NCBI GenBank assembly: GCA_007375655.1
Contig: VMES01000016.1
Location: forward strand, 1 to 6,289
Origin: Parcubacteria group bacterium Greene0416_79
GTDB taxonomy: Bacteria > Patescibacteriota > Minisyncoccia > Phycocordibacterales > UBA10002
Direction of reading: 5' to 3'
DNA length: 6,289 nt
How positions within the stretch are numbered: the first letter of the stretch is position 1; every line of letters starts with the position of its first letter. Below are positions 3,017-6,289 of the stretch, one piece after another. Both the position numbers and the translations under genes were made by a program. Below the pieces are notes generated by a model. It made no database searches, was not told the DNA's origin, and worked only from the letters and a program-made list of their open reading frames with translations.

Positions 3017-4969
3017 ATGGCGCTTCCTTTGGAGCATGGCCCTGAAAAGGAGAGGCGAAGCAACTTGGAGGAACTTGAAGATCGGTTGTACTCCCGCACT
3101 CCGCCGCCGCTTCGGCATGACGAGGAGTTCGGCGGGGAGGAGCGGCACATCCGCATTGCGCCCGGGTGGACGGAAGAGGCGGAGCGGAAGCAGTCGGGAC
3201 TGTTCCACATTTTTTCACGCATTATGCCCTGGATGAAGCGATTGTTCATTGCGTCCATCATCTTTTTCCTGTTTGCCGCGGGAGTCGCGCTGTACGGATT
3301 CTGGCGCGGCGGCAACACCGTCTCTCCGCGCAATATCTCGCTCTCGGTGCTCGGACCGGTCGGGGCTCCCGCAGGGGAGGAGTTCTCCTTTGAGGTTACC
3401 GTGGGCAATTACAACGAGATTGACCTTGATTCCGTTGAGTTGCTTGTGGACTATCCCGACGGCACGCGCAATCCCGCAAATCTTTCCGCGGAGCTCTTGC
3501 GGTATCGCGAGGCGCTCGGCGCGCTTCCTGCCGGCGGCGCGCTCTCGCGCCGCCTCTCACTCGTGCCGTTTGGGGAGGAAGGCGAGAAGAAGGCGGTCCG
3601 CGTGACGGTGGAGTACCGTCCCAAAGGTTCCAGCGGCACGTTTCCGCAGCAGACCGAATATCAGTTTCTTATTAACGCGGCGCCGGTTGGCGTGGTCGTC
3701 ACGGCGCCGTCCGAAGTCGCGTCCGGGCAGACCTTTGATATTGCGTTGGAGATTGTTTCCAATTCCAATTCGGTCATTAAGGGGTTGCTCGTGAAAGCCG
3801 AGTATCCTCCCGGTTTTCAGTTTGAAGCGAGCGCGCCGCCAACCGCTCTTTCCAAGAACCTCTGGCAGCTTGGCGACCTTAAGCCGGAGGGGACAAAGAC
3901 CGTGCGTCTCTCCGGCCGCATTGTGGCCGCGGAGGATGAGGAACGGACCGTGCGCTTTTCCATTGGCACGGCGAGCCCGAAGGACGATAAAGCATTAGGG
4001 GTCGTCTTTTTGACTGAGGCGCCGAGCGTCTCAATCGCGCGCCCCGTGGTCGGCGTTGAATTGTTGCTTAACGGCGCGCGCGGAGAGAAATTCGTGGCGC
4101 GGAGCGGGCAGGCGATCCGGGCGGATATTCTGTGGAGCAACAATCTTGCGGCACGCATTATAGACCTGGAGCTTATCGCGAGGATTGAGGGTCGGATATA
4201 TACCCCGCAATCCGTTGCGGCTTCCGGCGGCGCGTATGATGCAGGCGCCGCAGCGATTCGTTTTGGCAGCGCGGAGCAGCCGCGGTTTCGGGAAGTCGCG
4301 CCCGGAGAGAGCGGAACCGTAAGTTTCAGTTTTACGCTCTTGCCCGTTGCCACTGACCCGACGCTCTTCCAAAATCCGGAGATGAAGGTCAAGGTCTTCG
4401 CGCGCGGCACGCGTTCCGATACAGGCGGCGTTTCTGAGGAAGTGGTTTCATCGTTTTCCACCGAAATCAAAGTTGCGTCAACGCTCGGGCTGCTCTCGCG
4501 CCTCTTTTATGCGGGCGGGCCGTTTGCCAATTCCGGACCCGTGCCGCCGAAGGCAGGGACCGAGACAACGTACACGGTGGTGTGGTCCCTTTCAAACTCG
4601 TCCAACAACGTTTCCGGAACGCGCGTACAAGCCCTTCTGCCTTCGTATGCGCGCTGGCTTGACCAGGTTTCGCCTTCCTCCGAGCGGGTAACGTACCATT
4701 CGGCGGGAGGACAGGTCGTTTGGGAGGTGGGGGAGATTGCCGCGCCGGTCGGATTCGGCAATGCCCCGCGCGAGGTTGCGTTTCAGATAGCGGTCTCGCC
4801 GAGTCAGAGCCACGTCGGTACTGCGCCGGTGGTCATCGGGGAGGCGGCGGCCGAGGGAGAGGATCGGTTTACCAATACGATCGTAACGAGCAACACGCGC
4901 CCCGCTCACACCACGGCCTCGCTCTCGGACGGAGGAGATAGCTCTAAGAGCGGTATCGTAGTGCCATAA
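3017..4969 (+). CDS. Large single-pass membrane protein with extracytoplasmic beta-sandwich domains
   Basis: A 650-residue protein of no named family known to me. Residues 1-75 are charged and probably cytoplasmic (KERRSNLEELEDRLYSR), ending in PWMKR. One hydrophobic helix follows (about 76-96, LFIASIIFFLFAAGVALYGFW), giving N-in topology with residues 97-650 outside. The exterior reads as about four beta-rich units, near 105-220, 222-335, 336-487 and 488-630. They have phrases typical of bacterial Ig-like or DUF11-type surface repeats: APAGEEFSFEVTVGNYNEIDLDSVELLVDYPDG, VASGQTFDIALEIVSNSN, AGTETTYTVVWSLSNSSNNV and WEVGEI. The repeats are diverged, so their borders are rough. The tail after 630 is Ser/Gly-rich and disordered, with no sorting motif seen. 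A structural or adhesive envelope role is inferred. It ends 51 bp before glyQS. Confidence 0.8.
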   Translation: MALPLEHGPEKERRSNLEELEDRLYSRTPPPLRHDEEFGGEERHIRIAPGWTEEAERKQSGLFHIFSRIMPWMKRLFIASIIFFLFAAGVALYGFWRGGNTVSPRNISLSVLGPVGAPAGEEFSFEVTVGNYNEIDLDSVELLVDYPDGTRNPANLSAELLRYREALGALPAGGALSRRLSLVPFGEEGEKKAVRVTVEYRPKGSSGTFPQQTEYQFLINAAPVGVVVTAPSEVASGQTFDIALEIVSNSNSVIKGLLVKAEYPPGFQFEASAPPTALSKNLWQLGDLKPEGTKTVRLSGRIVAAEDEERTVRFSIGTASPKDDKALGVVFLTEAPSVSIARPVVGVELLLNGARGEKFVARSGQAIRADILWSNNLAARIIDLELIARIEGRIYTPQSVAASGGAYDAGAAAIRFGSAEQPRFREVAPGESGTVSFSFTLLPVATDPTLFQNPEMKVKVFARGTRSDTGGVSEEVVSSFSTEIKVASTLGLLSRLFYAGGPFANSGPVPPKAGTETTYTVVWSLSNSSNNVSGTRVQALLPSYARWLDQVSPSSERVTYHSAGGQVVWEVGEIAAPVGFGNAPREVAFQIAVSPSQSHVGTAPVVIGEAAAEGEDRFTNTIVTSNTRPAHTTASLSDGGDSSKSGIVVP

Positions 4970-5005
4970 CTTTGTTTAGGAAGTTTTAGGAAAGGAAGAA
5001 TTTCA

Positions 5006-5011
5006 GATAAT
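5006..5011 (+). promoter_or_regulatory. glyQS: Candidate -10 box of glyQS
   Basis: GATAAT (5 of 6 to consensus) ends 9 nt before the ATG at 5021, the same arrangement as at the other genes. No -35 match is found at 16-18 bp. Just upstream there is a short near-duplication, GTTTAGGAA / GTTTTAGGAA (4974-4992). Confidence 0.45.
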
Positions 5012-5020
5012 CAAGATACC

Positions 5021-6289
5021 ATGGCTGCGATGAGCAATACTCTTATGGAGAACATTGTTGCACTCTGCAAACGGCGCGGGTTTGTGTACCCGAGTTTTGA
5101 CATATACGGTGGATTGGCGGGGTTTTTTGATTACGGTCCCTACGGACTGGCGCTCAAAAATAACATTGTGAGTTTGTGGTGGAAGCAGTTTGTGACAGAC
5201 CGCGAGGATGTGTACGGCATTGATTCAGCCACTGTTACCAAAAAAGAGGTGTTACAGGCAAGCGGCCATGTGGGAGGATTCGTTGACCCGATGGTGGAGT
5301 GCAAAAAATGCGGTGAGCGTTTTCGAGCAGATGAGTTTGGATTAGAAGTCGTACCCGCATCAATAACTGATAAGTCCTGTATTGCAGCGCGAATGCCTCG
5401 AGAACTTCCTTGTCCAAAATGTGGCACCAAGGGTGAGTATACTCCCCCGTACATGTTTCAAATGATGTTCAAAACTAATGTCGGTGCGAAACAAGATGAT
5501 ACTTCAGTTGCCTATCTCCGTCCCGAGACCGCGCAGGGAATATTCGTCAATTTCAAGAATGTTATTGACTCATTCCATCCCAAACTACCCTTCGGTATCG
5601 CGCAGATCGGTAAAGCGTTCCGCAATGAAATCGCGCCGCGCGACTTCCTCTTTCGCGCGCGCGAGTTTGAGCAGATGGAGGTGGAGTACTTTGTGAAGCC
5701 CGCGGCATGGCAGGAAGCGTTTGAACTCTGGCGCACGAAGATGCACGAGTGGGTTGCGGCGGTCGGAATTGATACGGCAAAAGTGCATGAGCGTGAGGTG
5801 CCGGAGAGCGAACGCGCCCATTACTCAAAACGCACTATTGATTTTGAATTTGATTTTCCGTTCGGACAGAAGGAGCTCTACGGGCTTGCGTATCGCACCG
5901 ACTATGATTTACGGAATCATGCGGCCGCACGCGGCGTTGATCTGTCGTATACGGATGATGAGACGAAAGAGAAGTTCATCCCGCATGTCATTGAACCGTC
6001 ACTCGGTGTCGGGCGGACAATTCTGGCAGTGCTCCTTTCCGCTTACACTGAAGACGAGATGAATGGAGAACCGCGAATCTATTTGCGCCTCAAACCCGTG
6101 CTCGCTCCCGTCAAAGCGGCAGTATTTCCGCTTCTAAAAAACAAACCCGAGTTAGTCAAAAAAGCCCGTGACGTGTACGACTCTTTGCGTTCCGCGTTGC
6201 ACGATTCGCGCTACACGTTCGCCTGGGACGACAATGGCAACATCGGCAAACGCTACCGCCGTCAGGACGAAATCGGCACGCCGTTCTGT
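5021..6289 (+). CDS. glyQS: Glycyl-tRNA synthetase, single-chain dimeric type (3' end outside window)
   Basis: Class II synthetase that charges tRNA-Gly; the type with catalytic and anticodon domains in one chain forming a homodimer, unlike the alpha2beta2 form of E. coli. 423 codons are visible with no stop. Features: FDIYGGLAGFFDYGPYG (27-42); a four-Cys zinc site (Cys94, Cys97, Cys131, Cys134); YLRPETAQGIF (165-175); class II motif 2, FRNEIAPRDFLFRAREFEQME, with Arg201 and Glu203; the RTDYDL element (292-297) linked to glycine recognition in this family; and motif 3, IEPSLGVGRT, with Arg332. The anticodon-binding domain starts near 354 (IYLRLKPVLAPVKAAVFPL) and the window stops at DEIGTPFC, a few dozen residues before the expected end. 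ATG 5021 fits the upstream GATAAT box; ATG 5030 is also possible. No Shine-Dalgarno sequence is seen at either. Confidence 0.95.
   Translation, partial: MAAMSNTLMENIVALCKRRGFVYPSFDIYGGLAGFFDYGPYGLALKNNIVSLWWKQFVTDREDVYGIDSATVTKKEVLQASGHVGGFVDPMVECKKCGERFRADEFGLEVVPASITDKSCIAARMPRELPCPKCGTKGEYTPPYMFQMMFKTNVGAKQDDTSVAYLRPETAQGIFVNFKNVIDSFHPKLPFGIAQIGKAFRNEIAPRDFLFRAREFEQMEVEYFVKPAAWQEAFELWRTKMHEWVAAVGIDTAKVHEREVPESERAHYSKRTIDFEFDFPFGQKELYGLAYRTDYDLRNHAAARGVDLSYTDDETKEKFIPHVIEPSLGVGRTILAVLLSAYTEDEMNGEPRIYLRLKPVLAPVKAAVFPLLKNKPELVKKARDVYDSLRSALHDSRYTFAWDDNGNIGKRYRRQDEIGTPFC

Noticed and set aside
2614..3408. 264-codon reverse-strand open frame over recO and the surface protein start
   Set aside because: It is antisense to two supported genes and to the structured spacer, with Arg/Ser/Pro-rich low-information translation typical of GC-rich antisense frames.
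3817..4470. 217-codon reverse-strand open frame inside the surface protein gene
   Set aside because: It lies wholly antisense to a long continuous forward gene with clear protein features, and its composition is that of a shadow frame.
5140..5454. 104-codon reverse-strand open frame inside glyQS
   Set aside because: It is antisense to the zinc site and catalytic core of GlyRS, which are clearly encoded on the forward strand.

Overview
The window looks like a chromosomal segment from a candidate phyla radiation (CPR) bacterium, most likely Parcubacteria-like. This is an inference from four things: the IleRS and GlyRS sequence types, a short RecO with no zinc ribbon, compact single-gene units with short spacers, and start codons with no Shine-Dalgarno sequence but with a -10 box 7-9 nt upstream. 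No rRNA or other marker gene is present, so the lineage is not proven. All five confident genes and the one small lipoprotein gene read left to right.

Layout: (1) 2-799 is the C-terminal part of ileS (isoleucyl-tRNA synthetase), interrupted at three variable loops by four-copy tandem heptanucleotide repeats. (2) 800-1175 is a 376-bp region with no confident gene. It holds an intrinsic terminator for ileS, a perfect 30-bp palindrome, a reverse-strand terminator preceded by a possible short reverse-strand transcript, and apparently divergent promoters. (3) 1176-1508 is a small lipoprotein of unknown function, followed by a good terminator. (4) 1600-2175 is an RBBP9/YdeN-type alpha/beta serine hydrolase. 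(5) 2174-2271 is a pair of inverted arms, each of four heptamers; the right arm is also the best -35/-10 promoter in the window and drives (6) recO, 2278-2868. (7) 2869-3000 is a strongly structured spacer. (8) 3017-4969 is a 650-aa single-pass membrane protein with a large extracytoplasmic beta-sandwich region. (9) 5021-6289 is glycyl-tRNA synthetase of the single-chain dimeric type, cut off by the window end.

The genes do not form one pathway. Two are translation enzymes (ileS, glyQS), one is recombinational repair (recO), and two are envelope proteins (the lipoprotein and the 650-aa protein); the hydrolase's substrate is unknown. Most appear to be separate transcription units, each with its own -10 box and often a terminator.

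The most unusual signal is the recurring architecture of exactly four 7-bp units. It appears three times inside ileS and twice as inverted arms before recO, with a different heptamer sequence at each ileS site. The second is the consistent leaderless-looking promoter spacing at all five visible gene starts.
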